Source: Triticum aestivum
Lineage: Eukaryota; Streptophyta; Magnoliopsida; Poales; Poaceae
NCBI RefSeq assembly: GCF_018294505.1
Contig: NC_057795.1
Span: 233,861,035-233,925,034, forward strand
Reading direction: 5' to 3'
DNA: 64,000 bases
Part shown: positions 1 through 10,305 of the stretch, one piece after another
Position numbering within the stretch: position 1 is the first letter of the stretch
Layout of the letters: every line of letters begins with the position of its first letter
Notes under the pieces: generated by a model
Told to the model about the DNA's origin: nothing
Databases searched by the model: none
Seen by the model: the letters and a program-made list of their open reading frames with translations, nothing else
Program-made: the position numbers and the translations under genes

Positions 1-185
1 CTATACAATAAAGAAATTACACCCGATTATACCCACTAGGCATTATGGTTCGGCACAGGTGATAATAAAGCATACACAAATAGCAAATTACATACACTGG
101 GCAAATACAGCTCATACATCATGGATGCGCATCAACTTAACTCCATTTGAACTATAATCTCTTCAGAAAATAGGATTGGCCGGAT

Positions 186-460
186 TCAGATATCACAAAT
201 TATAGTCTGCAAAATCTCCAATTCCTTCATGGTTACCTCGGTGTCTCGTTTCATTTTTTTGACTCCTGCATCTAATACCTGCATGTCCAGTCTCAACTTG
301 TTGATTATACGTTGACAATCATGTACATGTTGTATTGCCACCTTTAGTTGATGCTCGAGAACATCAGCACATTCCAGTTCCAATCCATAATCATTTGGTA
401 ATGGCCATGCCGCACTGCTCGCAGATTTTTGTGTTGATGTCACTTCATCATGAAATGTTT
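186..460 (-). CDS. Possible terminal exon of a coiled-coil protein
   Basis: The minus strand is open from a splice-acceptor-like TTACAG (read on the minus strand just above 460) to a stop at 186, giving about 91 residues. The peptide is charged and helical, with heptad-like spacing of Leu, Ile and Val across LEHQLKVAIQHV and NKLRLDMQVLDAG, which suggests a short coiled coil. No ATG opens it, so it would be a last exon, with earlier exons further right on the minus strand. I do not recognise the family. No upstream exon could be fixed, so this could be a chance ORF or a gene relic. Confidence 0.3.
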
Positions 461-1567
461 CTGTAAGTACACATGACTAGGGAAAAAATATAGTTACAAC
501 AGTGAAGCGAACAAGACACTATTTTGTACTACATGGCAAAACAGGACTAACAATAATGTTACACGTCATTTTCACAAAAAAAATATGTTACACGTCATCA
601 AGCATAAGCAGGTGATATTTTAATAATTATGGAAAAGATAGTATGTGCAACCTGCATACAGAAATCCATCTTAGCTCACCAAAGGAGCATCATGTTGGGG
701 CCCAATCGAAAACACAGACAAGTTACAAATTTAGGCAACACATTGCGTATAAGTAAGCAAGCAGTTGGCCATTCTGTACCTCAATTGAAGTCTTAGGGAG
801 CATAATGAACAGCAGAGGGTTTCATACAAACATACTACAGCAGGCAAAACTATGCAATCATTAGCATAGTATAAACTAGATTGTGAGCCTCATGCAATAG
901 TAGTTGGTTAATAGACTTCAAAGCTTCAGGCACACTTCGGCAGAGTAATTAAATGGTAAGGCCTTTAATTATGTCAACTAATAGTGATACAAGTACCGAA
1001 CATCAGGCATGATTATTTGGGAATCTCATTAACTGAGGACAAATAAAGCAATTGAAAAGACAAAATTAACTATGCCTGAAACAAACAAGGAATTGAACTG
1101 TTGAGTTGCATACAGTGACTTACCTTAGCAGGTTAAAGAGGCTCAGCGCAGCTCCTACTTCTCTTGCAAGGCTCCTTCCTAACATCTTGTACTTGGAAAT
1201 CCTCAATCTTATCTTCATTGCACCCCCTCTACAAGGTGACACAAACTAGCTACTCGTCTCCTTGGAAGATAAATATGCATACTTTCCAGTCTGTGAACAC
1301 AAAAGGATGAGATTATAACAAAACAACACCACATAATGAAACATGCCGCATCTCTTGCACTTGCACACAATGAAATGAGCATTTACTATGTCTGCACTAT
1401 GTAAAAACTAGGCATACCTTCGAACTGGATCTCTAGGTACTCTTGGAGAGCCTACTGTAGTGTACAGCGAAACCTTTATGTCACCTATGAGTTAGACAAG
1501 GCCCCACTACAGCAGCCCTTAGTGTTAAAATCGTTGACAAGCTCTGTTAGAGTGTTAGGTCAAGAAC
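461..1567. other. No gene seen (AT-rich, intron or intergenic)
   Basis: The stretch is AT-rich with frequent stops in all frames, and no element termini were noticed. If the coiled-coil exon to the left is real, this would be intron or upstream non-coding sequence of that gene. Confidence 0.35.
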
Positions 1568-1769
1568 AGCAAGTAATCAAAGCAAACAGTCCTAGTATGG
1601 CTGGCTGATGGAAACAAGCAATTGAACAGATGTGTGAGCAAATCTTACATATCAAGAAAAGAAGCAAAGCAAGTAATCAAAGCAAACAGTCCTAGTATGG
1701 CTGGCTGATGGAAACAAGCAATTGAACAGATGTGTGAGCAAATCTTACATATCAAGAAAAGAAGCAAAG
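1568..1769. repeat. Exact 100-bp tandem duplication
   Basis: Two adjacent copies of a 100-bp unit with no mismatch seen by eye (first copy begins at about 1568, second at about 1668). The lack of divergence points to a very recent duplication or to an assembly artefact. Confidence 0.93.
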
Positions 1770-2659
1770 AATGAGGCTTAAAGACCATAACTTGACTGAC
1801 CAGATTTAAGGGGCATTTAAACATCATGTGCAACGTATGAACTAGCATAAACATTGCATATTCCAGATTCTACAATGGAATGCACATGTATTAGGTTATG
1901 CCATGTATGATGATGCCTAAATGTACAGATAGTAGGCAGGAGTGATTCATCATTGCACGCACAATTGAATTACAGGTTAAGGGTCAGTTCGATTCCGGCT
2001 TTTCAGGGCATATTGTCAAAATAAGCCATAAAAGATGTAAAGAAGTCATTTTTGAGTTATGGGCTTGGGCTTCACTAATTTCGCTTTGGAGGGGGGTGTT
2101 TCGGGTAGAACCTCAATAAAAAGTGAAGGGAAGGGGAATAGTCAAATGACTCTGTTGTCTGCCTATATTACACTCAAAATGCAACTGCTGACACCCGTGT
2201 CACACCTGACCCTCAAGTAAAAACAAACGCGCAAGCATTCATTGCCCTGCCCGCTTGCATCTCCTCTCCCCTTTCCCTCTACCTTGATCCCCTGCCTGCA
2301 GCACTAGGGTTCCTCCAGCGAACCGTTGCCACTGGTCCCATCTGGCCTGATCCTCGATGATGCTATGTCTAGCTAGGCTACATGGCTGGCGGGTAGGGGC
2401 AAATCTCCCTGGCTGCTCCTCCCTCTGACGCCGCCCCTCATTCTCATGGTCTCCAGCAGTTGCTCCACTGTGGTTCGTCCAACACACTACTCCGGTGGGC
2501 GCTCCAGAACTACGGTTGATGCCACACTGCGGCAGAAGGCACCTTATTCCCCCTCCCCTCCTCCCAGGCCATGGCCTTGAGGTGCTGTTGAAGGATGAGC
2601 TCATCCAACAAGGTGAGGATCTCCTCTGATTTTTTGCCAAGTTTTCATTCTAATCCACT
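1770..2659. other. No supported gene; GC-rich island at 2230-2620
   Basis: The left part is AT-rich and featureless. From about 2230 the sequence becomes GC-rich with open frames on the minus strand, but these start at non-ATG codons, are low in complexity and match nothing I know. It may be a 5' UTR or degraded exon of an unknown gene. Confidence 0.3.
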
Positions 2660-3068
2660 ATACGATGAATTGCTATGAGCTGCTTCTGCTGCTGCTATAT
2701 GATGCATTGCTATTAGCTGCTCTTACTGCTGCTATATGATGAATTGCTATGAGCTGCTGCTGCTGTATGATGAGTTGCTATGAGCTGCTGTTGCTGTTAT
2801 ATGATGAATTGCTATGAGCTGCTGCTGCTATATGATGAGTTGCTACAAGCTGCTCCTGCTGCTGCTATATGATGAATTGCTATGAGTTGCTCCTGTTGCT
2901 GCTATATGATGAATTGCTATGAGCTACTCCTGCTGCTGCTATATGATGAATTGCTATGAGCTGGTGCTGGTATATGCTGAATTGCAGACTGCTGTTGCTG
3001 TATGACGAGTTGCTATGAGCTGCTGCTGTTGCTATATGATGCTTTTCAGGTGGTGCTGCTATATGATA
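2660..3068. repeat. Minisatellite, ATGATGAATTGCTATGAGCT-type unit
   Basis: About ten imperfect copies of a unit built on GATGAATTGCTATGAGCT followed by a variable GCT tract. The first unit starts fall at about 2664, 2701, 2738, 2769 and 2803, so spacing is 37, 37, 31 and 34 bp. The length changes are steps of 3 from gain or loss of GCT triplets. The period is 1 modulo 3, so the array does not keep a reading frame and is unlikely to code. Confidence 0.9.
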
Positions 3069-3844
3069 ATAACCAGCCACTTGGACCATCCAATTTCAAT
3101 AAATAATTGTTCTTCATTTAAATGTGGATCATGCGTTCTTCGTTTAAATTAGGCAATGGGATCTCTATGGAAAACATTGACCAAAGTAGACTGTGCCAAG
3201 TAGATGGTATCTTTGTATTTGCATTTTGAGCAAATAGTGATGGTCTGTTTTCCTATCATATTAATTACTGCACTGGGTTCAATTTGTGATGTTTGCAAGT
3301 GAAATTAATTTCTATATGGGCAGCAAAATGAAAAATATATAATGCAATCTAGACTTTCCACTGATCATACCAAAGATAAGCTGAAAATGCAATGAAAAGA
3401 ACTGGTTGGCTTATTACATGGAGCTTATATTCACAGGTGCTTATTTTCTTAGGATAACTCGTAATAACTGTCCCTAAGAAATTTGGCTAATAGAACTGGC
3501 ATACAAATAACATGTCACGATGATTGCAATGGAGGAGTGACGTACCATAGCACACTGCATAGGCTCACCGCTGCCTCTCCTTTTTTGCGATGTTCCATTA
3601 AATTGCCACATACATCTTGTACTTTTTCATTGTGTAACCCTATCTGCAAGTTGAAACGACTAATTTCAAACATCTCTACATGATACTACATTGCATATCC
3701 TTGCGCATATTTAAACCACCAATTAACGATTGTGTGCATACCATAAACTAGCCATGACTCTGTATGATGGACTAGCAGGCACTCTAAGGGAGCCTAATGT
3801 AGTGCACTAGAATTCCTACATGCCACCTACGATTTTGTGTAATG
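3069..3844. other. No gene seen
   Basis: AT-rich sequence with short chance ORFs only; no terminal repeats or element signatures noticed. Confidence 0.35.
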
Positions 3845-4003
3845 TACTGCCCCTGTTCCTAAATATATGTCTTTGTAGAGATTCCAGTATGGACCACATA
3901 CAGATGTATATAGATGCATTTTTGAGTCAAGATTCACTCATTTTGCTCCGTATGTGGCCTATAGTGGAATCTCTAGAATGACTTATATTTAGGAACGGAG
4001 GTA
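3845..4003. mobile_element. Stowaway-type MITE (Thalos-like)
   Basis: The two ends are inverted copies: the left reads ...CCTGTTCCTAAATATAT and the right ...ATATTTAGGAACGGAGGTA. The middle carries the familiar Triticeae core, with a mirrored GAGATTCCA / TGGAATCTC pair and ATTCACTCATTTTGCTCCG. The flanking TA fits the Stowaway target. It is non-coding and depends on a mariner-type transposase elsewhere. The terminal inverted repeats have several mismatches, so it is old. Confidence 0.85.
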
Positions 4004-4439
4004 CGAAGTAGTATCATGTATGACATCTACATATCTAATTTAGCAGGCAGTAGTAGAAATCATTGTTTGCACAAAGGGATTATTGGTCGAAAATCCTAGC
4101 AAAGCACGCTGGCAGGCATAGAACAATACAGGAGAGAGAGACGCGCTTACAAGATCATAGCAATGCCTCAGTCCAGGATCTTGGTTGACCAAGCTGTTAG
4201 ATCCAAAAGAAACATTGTCCTTGTAGTTTTTGACAGCTACATAATAGGTAACAGCGACCGGTTAGTATATTTGAAGTACATCGGGCAGGTGATGTTGGAC
4301 GGGTTTAAAGGTGACAAGTACCTAGGCCGTGGAGGGTGCTTGGCATCTCTCCAAACGGTTGGAATCAGGTTAGAAATGTCGAGGGTGATGACCCTGCGCT
4401 AGCTATCGGGGTCCGATAAGGAGATCTAGAACCGTCGAG

Positions 4440-4945
4440 TAGGGTGTTTGTGGAGCGGCTCCGGTAGGGTGGACTACGGTGTGGGCGAAGCACATATGTG
4501 GCCGTGGACGAGGGCATAAGTGAAGCTGCTCCGGTGGTTGGGTTAAGGATGGTGTCGACGACGCTGATCTGCGGCCGTGGACGGGGCGTCAAAAGCTGCT
4601 CTGGTGGTTGGGTTAAGGATGGTGTCGACGATGCGGATCTTCGGCCATGGACGGGGCGTCAGAAGCTGCTCCGGTGGTTGGGTTAAGGGTGGTGTCGACA
4701 ATGCGGATCTGCGGCCGTGGACGGGGCGTCAGAAGCTGCTCCGGTAGGTTGGATGAGGGTGCGAGGAAGCGGATCTGAGGCCGTGGACTTGTGAGTTGTC
4801 AAAGCGGCCCCGGTAGGGTTGAGAATGGTATAGGCGAAGCTACTCTGGTAGGGTTGACGATGGTGTCGGCGAAGCGGCTCCGGTAGGGTTGAGGAAGGTG
4901 TCGGCGAAGCGGCTCCGGTAGGGTTGAGGAAGGTGTCAGCGAAGA
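4440..4945. repeat. GC-rich 35-bp minisatellite with 70-bp higher-order units
   Basis: The motif CGGCTCCGGTAGGGTTGAGG recurs at 35-bp spacing between 4863 and 4945 (unit starts 4863, 4898, 4933). To its left a 70-bp double unit (for example ACGGGGCGTC at 4581 and 4651) is present at least three times. Since 35 is not a multiple of 3, the array cycles through frames. On the minus strand the frames remain open and give Pro/Thr/Ser-rich peptides, but this is a composition effect. Confidence 0.9.
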
Positions 4946-5044
4946 GGATCAAAGGCCGTCGACGGGGGCATCGATGGGGCGGCTCCGGGGGGTGTGGACG
5001 AAGCGTCTCCGGTGGGGAGTACGAATGAGCCGCTGCAGATGCGC

Positions 5045-5248
5045 GGCGGTAGACGAGAGTACCGGCGAAGCAGATCCGGCGTCGTGGACTAGGCCGGCAC
5101 TGAATGGGCTATGGTATAGTGGTGGATGAGCAGTCTACTTGTTTCTAGGGAGGTAAGAGGGGTAGATGCGGCCGCAGAAGCAGATCCGGCGAGGTTGACG
5201 CCGCTGGCAGTGAATGGGCTATGGTACGCCGGTGGATGAGCAGTCTAG
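5045..5248. repeat. Imperfect direct duplication, about 111-bp spacing
   Basis: The string CAGTGAATGGGCTATGGTA with following GGTGGATGAGCAGTCTA occurs at about 5098-5137 and again at 5209-5248. Both copies are preceded by a CAGATCCGGCG-containing segment. It continues the repeat-rich GC block on its left. Confidence 0.8.
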
Positions 5249-6327
5249 GGTTTCGAGAGGGGAGGGGATAAAGGGCGATGAGGTACGGACGGTGTGATGT
5301 AAGATGCTCTAGTGCTGTGGAGTTAGTCGTTTTTGCGGGAGGGGGAGAGGAAATGGGGGTGCCGTGTAGTGGGGGGAACCGGAAGTTACCAAAGCAGCCC
5401 CGACCTATCATTTAGATGAGGGCGGTATTGTAACTGTTGGTCTCCATGCACCAAGGACAAAGGGGGGATTTCGCATGCTAAAGACACATGGGCGCGGCCA
5501 ATCGTACGGGTGTAGTGGCGCGTTCACAAAAAAAGGGATCAAATGCTCAGCCTATGTATTTCTCATGTAAATAGATAATTTAGTGCCATTGGTTATTTAC
5601 TTTAAACATAATGCATTGACGTGTTAGTGTAGAGGCGCACAAAAAGAAATGGATATTGTAGTCAGCTACTTACCTCATATGATTACATAGCCTCCATTTC
5701 ATAAATTGCGTACTCGTTGAATTCATATATGAATATTACATATATTACTTCAAAATAGAAACTTAAATCATCCAAGACTAATGAATTTGAATGCAATAGT
5801 AACAATGGTGCATGTACATGATAGGTACATTGGTTGTTTGAAGAAACATCACTGTAACTTTGGCATGCACAACTGAAAAGGTTTATTTAAATAGAAAAAA
5901 ATGTGATATGTGAGTGTCCAATCTTTATAGCATTGAATCGATATTGTACCTTTGGCCACAATACGAAGTAGATATTGACTTATGTTCAAGAGATGCACGT
6001 CCACGATCGCTAGATAGTGATACATGAATGAATTGTGCAATCTCTCTCACACGCATACATATCTCATTTCTCTGTGGGCATCGGAATCACACACGTGCAC
6101 TTCGTGTATTTCTCTCCCTTCGTCAGGGTTAAATTCGTCTTTCTACCCCATCCTACAAGTCTCTCACACAGAAACACACACGCTCTCTATGTCTAACATG
6201 CCCACCCCTTTAATTCCGCCCACCCACAACCACTAATGTCTCACAGTATAATAATGTCTCTCACACATTTGCTATCTACCTATACCTTAATATAGCTAGA
6301 TATGTGTCACACAAACTCCTTCTCCCT
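5249..6327. other. CpG-rich block then AT-rich spacer; no supported gene
   Basis: 5249-5550 is GC-rich. On the minus strand it holds an AAACCCTAG telo-box-like motif (complement of 5245-5255), typical of 5' UTRs of plant genes, so a minus-strand promoter or leader is possible but unproven. From 5560 to 6327 the DNA is AT-rich with no gene or element seen. Confidence 0.3.
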
Positions 6328-6556
6328 ACTAGCAAGATGCCCACGCGTTGCACGGAACATCAAGATGCATTTTTGTGAGAAGTTTATCTTGTGGGAGAAA
6401 AAGATGAACGAGGGAATGCCTTATTTGCAAATGCGGAGAGGGGTGTGGGTATCATTTTGCAAAATTGCCATATTTTCCTTCCTGTACGTCAGATATAAAT
6501 CGGATGGCCTATATTGCAGGATGGCAGGAATACCATCATCACCAACTCTGTTTTTT
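6328..6556. repeat. Direct repeat, left copy (about 230 bp)
   Basis: This block, containing CGTTGCACGGAACATCAAG and ending ...CATCACCAACTCTG, is repeated in the same orientation at 7283-7505 with moderate divergence. The pair flanks about 0.7 kb of minisatellite-rich DNA. The GTTGCACGG start resembles a dispersed grass repeat. Confidence 0.8.
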
Positions 6557-6597
6557 TATAAGAGTAGAGATATGTGAGTGTCACTGCCCCCCCTCCC

Positions 6598-6852
6598 ACA
6601 CACACCCACACTTCCCAACACCGAAGGAGTAGGGTGACACCTCAATCTTGATACTAATCTATCGACTGGCTTCTCCCTCAAACATACACACACACACACA
6701 CTACCCGGCACCGAAGGAGTAGAGTGACACCTCGATCTTGATACTAATCTATCAACTGGATTCGCTCTCAAACATACACACACACACACTACCCAGCACC
6801 GAAGGAGTAGGGTGGCACATCGATCTTGATAATAATCTATCCACTCCTCTTT

Positions 6853-6890
<38 letters not shown>
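6598..6890. repeat. Tandem repeat, 88-90-bp unit with CA tracts
   Basis: Three clear units, marked by CCGAAGGAGTAG at about 6621, 6711 and 6799, each run through ATCTTGATA.TAATCTAT and a CTCAAACATACACAC tail. A decayed fourth unit is visible near 6970-7030. The CA-rich tail of each unit is a slippage-prone microsatellite. Confidence 0.88.
6855..6889. repeat. (CA)n microsatellite
   Basis: An uninterrupted CA dinucleotide run of about 35 bp in the tail of the third minisatellite unit. Confidence 0.97.
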
Positions 6891-6892
<2 letters not shown>

Positions 6893-7282
6893 AGGTGTGC
6901 CTCTGTGCCTACCGCGCACACTCTCGATACGTCTTTCCCTCCCTCCCGCACCCCCCCCAACAATGACAACAGAAGGGTGACAACTCGATCTGATCATAAT
7001 CTGTCAATTGGTTTCTCTCTCAAACATTGTGTCTCGGTGCTTCGCTCGGTAGCCCCCTCGATATGTAGACTTCTTGCGCGCGCACAGTTGTAGTGATGAT
7101 GACGCTGAACCCAGTGTGCCTTGTTTTTACCGGCCTCATGTGATAGTTTTCACCCTGTTTTATGTTAATTAACAAGGCAACCTTTTCTTTGTTACTACTA
7201 GTGAATCTGAAATCATTCGGGGCAGACATAAAATATATCACTTCAACCCAATTATCACACCAACTATTTTAAAAGAAATTAG

Positions 7283-7505
7283 CTAGCTGCCCGTGTGTTG
7301 CACGGAACATCAAGATGCATTTGTATGAGTAGTTTATCTTGTGAGAGAAAAGGTTGAACGAGGGAAGGCCTTATTTGCGAACGTAGAGAGACGTGTGGGT
7401 ATATTGTTGCAAAATTGCCATAGTTTCTGTCCTATCCGTTAGATATAAATCCGACGGCCTATATTGCAGGATGGCACGCACACCATCATCAACAACTCTG
7501 TTTTC
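7283..7505. repeat. Direct repeat, right copy (about 220 bp)
   Basis: Partner of 6328-6556, in the same order and orientation (TTGCACGGAACATCAAGATGC near its start, CATCATCAACAACTCTG at its end). It is followed immediately by the Stowaway MITE at 7506. Confidence 0.8.
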
Positions 7506-7632
7506 TACTCCCTCCATCCGAAAATACTTGTCATCAAAATGGATAAAAAGAGATGTATCTAAAACTAAAATACGTCTAGATACATTTCCTTTTATCCATT
7601 TTGATGACAAGTATTTCCGGACGGAGGGAGTA
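7506..7632. mobile_element. Stowaway-type MITE (Athos-like), 127 bp, near-perfect hairpin
   Basis: Begins TACTCCCTCCATCCGAAAAT and ends TTTCCGGACGGAGGGAGTA. Almost the whole element folds on itself (ACTTGTCATCAAAATGGAT against ATCCATTTTGATGACAAGT). It has TA at both ends and no coding capacity. The low mismatch count suggests a fairly recent insertion. It sits at the 5' end of another MITE, replacing that element's first bases. Confidence 0.92.
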
Positions 7633-7909
7633 TTTGTCTTTTTAGAGATTTCAACAAGTGACTATGACCGGACCTTACCAACATACTCAAAAAAGTAGTC
7701 CATAATTTTGATGTTACCCTCTTTTCTTGGCGGTGCAGTGCCATCTGGATACCTCATAAATAAATCAAGGACAAATCTGACCCCTTCCTGAAAAGACATA
7801 CGTAGCAAAATGAGTGAATCTACACTCTAAAATATGTCTACATACACATCCGTATGTGGTAGTCCATTTGAAATCTGAAACAAACAAATATTTAGGAACG
7901 AATGGAGTA
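7631..7909. mobile_element. Thalos-like Stowaway MITE, interrupted by MITE insertion and a 132-bp insert
   Basis: Read together, TATTTGTCTTTTTAGAGATT (7631 onward) and the right part 7797-7909 (TAGCAAAATGAGTGAATC ... AAATATTTAGGAACG) make one MITE of the Thalos type. Its expected left terminus is missing where the 7506-7632 MITE joins. Between GTGACTA (ending 7664) and CATACG (starting 7797) lies an unrelated 132-bp segment. Confidence 0.75.
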
Positions 7910-7963
7910 TAGATTAGAGTAGACATGGAGATATATCTCCAGCATGTCTACAACAAAAATGTG

Positions 7964-8030
7964 TTGGCCTGGTTAGCGCCGGATGCTCGCAACGCGATGA
8001 CATGAGTTTGAATTATGTCATTTAACTTTA
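7964..8030 (+). other. tRNA-like remnant (possible SINE head)
   Basis: GGCCTGGTTAGCGCCGG resembles a tRNA D-arm/A-box. About 30 bp on, GAGTTTGAATTATG resembles a decayed B-box (GGTTCGAATCC). An AT-rich tail follows. No full cloverleaf forms. It is more likely a SINE or tRNA pseudogene fragment than a functional tRNA. Confidence 0.3.
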
Positions 8031-8521
8031 AATTTTTATATTATATATTACTCTACTTATTTAATATATACTTCTTTCGCTACTGTACTGACAGTGGAAC
8101 CCACAGAGTACTTAGAATATTAAGGATGGACTTGTTTCTTTTTAACTTTTAGTACGAAGTTGTAGCCACCCTGCAAGTCACGTGTACACTGTACATGCAA
8201 TTAACTTTTTATAGAGGGACAATCATACAGGCAATTAACTCAAATGGATTGGATGTCACTCTATTATTTCTAGCATAAAGAGCATCTCCAACGGCAGCCG
8301 GCAAATTTCCTCCCGCTTCCTTCCGCGGAGGACGACATCAAACGCCAGCGGCATACATTTTTACAACTCTAACCAACCAGATGAAATTCGTGCAAACACG
8401 GACTGATTTCATGTAAGCATGAAGGATTTCGTATAAAAAAGTCGGATCTTCATATAAACATGATGAATTTCATTACATTTACATGAACTAAGAGGTGCCA
8501 ATCCGGCTCTCTTGTATAATT
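8031..8521. other. No gene seen
   Basis: AT-rich DNA with no ORF or terminal repeat of note; a short GC-rich patch lies near 8285-8350. Confidence 0.35.
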
Positions 8522-8590
8522 AATACACCCTCCGTCCGGAAATACTTGTCCTAGAAATGGATATATCTAGACTTATTTTAGTTCTAAATG
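8522..8590. mobile_element. Left half of a Stowaway-type MITE
   Basis: CACCCTCCGTCCGGAAATAC followed by TTGTCCTAGAAATGGATATAT matches the left arm of the Athos-type MITE seen intact at 7506. The right arm is absent and the sequence changes abruptly to GC-rich DNA at about 8587, so the element is truncated. Confidence 0.7.
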
Positions 8591-9234
8591 GCCGCCCGCG
8601 GATCCCTTTGTCTTCCTCATGTCCGTCAGACACTTGCGGGGTCGACGAAGGTCCTCGGAAGAGACGAAGCAGCAAAGAAACCACCTGAATCCGCGGTCGT
8701 CGCCTCAGCGGTGGCCTTCATGGGTCCCAAGTGGCGGCTGCCTCCCGTGTTCTACTTCTCCTCGATGATGGTGGCAGACACGGAGAAGCGGGCCATCGAC
8801 TCGTTGCTCTCCATGCACCCGGCTCCTGTCTCTGCCTGCATGGCGCTGCCGCAGGCATGGGAGGCGCGCCCACAGACACGGGAGGCGCGACTACCCCAGA
8901 CACTGGTGGCGCGGTACAACGCGGCAGCGACGGCGCCCGTACCGACGTGCTCACCGCCATGCCAGCATGGAGCAACTCGCCACTCCTCATCGAGCTGAAC
9001 TAGAGCGGCGAGTTGTTGAACCATGCGCCTGCTTGGGGCGGCAACTGGCTACATCAGGCCAAGCAAGGTTGGTGAAGCACCGAGCGGCCTCGCCCGTATC
9101 TGGAGGGCTCGGTGGGCCACACAGCCGGGTAATATGCCGGAGAACGGCTCATCGGATGCCATCGGAAGAGTGGAGAAAATGGTGAAGGAGGAAATGGGGG
9201 AGCGGCGGAGGGGTGCGATTCTTGCCCGCTTATT
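8591..9234. other. GC-rich block with overlapping open frames, no recognised gene
   Basis: All six frames stay open for 70-130 codons because of high GC content. Peptides are Ala/Arg/Pro-rich and match no family I know. The block could be a decayed exon or a captured gene fragment. Confidence 0.3.
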
Positions 9235-9328
9235 GTCTGGCCTCGTGTAAATAGAGGGCGAACGGTAGGAGCTTGACCGGCGTCTGGCCTCGTTTAAACT
9301 GAGGGCGGACGGGAGGAGCTTGACCGGT
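9235..9328. repeat. 47-bp tandem duplication
   Basis: GTCTGGCCTCGT...GGAGCTTGACCGG occurs at 9235 and again at 9282, with about six differences. Confidence 0.85.
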
Positions 9329-9739
9329 GTTGTGTTTAATTCCGGTCCGCTCATGAACGGACGTGTGGCCGGAGTAGGATTCTCGGTTTGCATGCAGGGT
9401 TAATGGAGGGGTTTAATGGAGGCGTCGGGCGTGCAGCGAGCGGTGCAGTACTATTTGATTTGACAGCAGTAATGAGCCATCAAATCACAAAGGCCCTTGC
9501 CTCTAGTGAAACCGACCGAGCTAGACTGCCCCGCCCTCTAGCCTTTTTAAAAATGTATATACTCCACTTTTGTACAGTAGTAGTATCGATGGATTGCGCC
9601 ATGGAGGAAAACTTGAAATTAAAAAAAAGGTGGTACATATAGAGAGCGCTCGTGAACTATGTGTCATACATGGCAATAAATAAAGTACTACATGATACTA
9701 ATATATGATACATGGCGCAGGAGTACTAAGTATTATTAA

Positions 9740-10008
9740 TACAGTTTTGCTAGAACTCATCTAGATGAGATATAATTTGGTCTCATTCATCTTTTATAGC
9801 CATTGGATGTGATGGTATAAGATGCGTGTGTGCTGACGTGGGTTGTATTTGTTCTTGTGCAACGAACTGACCACTGCATGTCATGTTTGATAGTCTCAAG
9901 TCATTAAAAGCATACAAGCCCCACATCTCTTCTTGGTTGATTCCTCTATTTATGTCAAAAAATAAGAAACAATGTGAGACTTAATACTCACTTAGACGGA
10001 GGGAGTAT
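9740..10008. mobile_element. Probable MITE-like element (right terminus clear, left eroded)
   Basis: The right end CTTAGACGGAGGGAGTA is a typical Stowaway terminus. The body contains AACTCATCTAGATGAGATAT, a short palindrome, and runs to about 9740 without coding sequence. The left terminal repeat is not recognisable. Confidence 0.45.
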
Positions 10009-10155
10009 TTGATTTGACAGCGGGCAACGCAGTTCCCGATACGGCTTTAATGCAGACGAGGGAGGGAGTAGCGGTTCCCGATATGTTGAACGGACAATGC
10101 ATCCTCCTTCAATTAATGCATGAGGGAAGTAATGGGAGGAGGTCCGGGAAAAGAG

Positions 10156-10205
10156 GTTGCATGATGTGAATGCAACGCAGTTTGCCCTCATTGCCCTCAT
10201 ATAAA
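10156..10205 (+). promoter_or_regulatory. Core promoter of the 10306 gene: dyad plus TATA box
   Basis: A TATA box, ATATAAA, lies at 10199-10205, about 100 bp before the ATG at 10306. Twenty-three bases before it is a perfect 7-bp inverted repeat GTTGCAT-N7-ATGCAAC (10156-10176), whose left arm carries a TGCATG RY-type core. Further TGCAT motifs occur at about 10090-10120. The arrangement fits a conventional plant RNA polymerase II promoter with transcription starting near 10230. Confidence 0.6.
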
Positions 10206-10305
10206 GGCACCCCTCCATTCCAATGCATCTACCACATCATATGCACCTAAGCATTTGACTAAGCACCTACACTACACTAAGCGTAAAAGAGCTCACTCCA
10301 GACCC

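Noticed and set aside
2239..2640. Minus-strand open frame of 133 codons
   Set aside because: It begins at a non-ATG codon in GC-rich DNA, has low complexity and no recognisable domain; splice-like sites occur on both strands.
4163..4402. Plus-strand ORF of 79 codons near the 35-bp minisatellite
   Set aside because: The opposite strand also reads open over much of the stretch and no family matches; there is not enough to choose a coding strand.
8588..9250. Several overlapping ORFs of 70-136 codons on both strands
   Set aside because: Open frames in all directions are expected from the high GC content; no frame has a recognisable domain.
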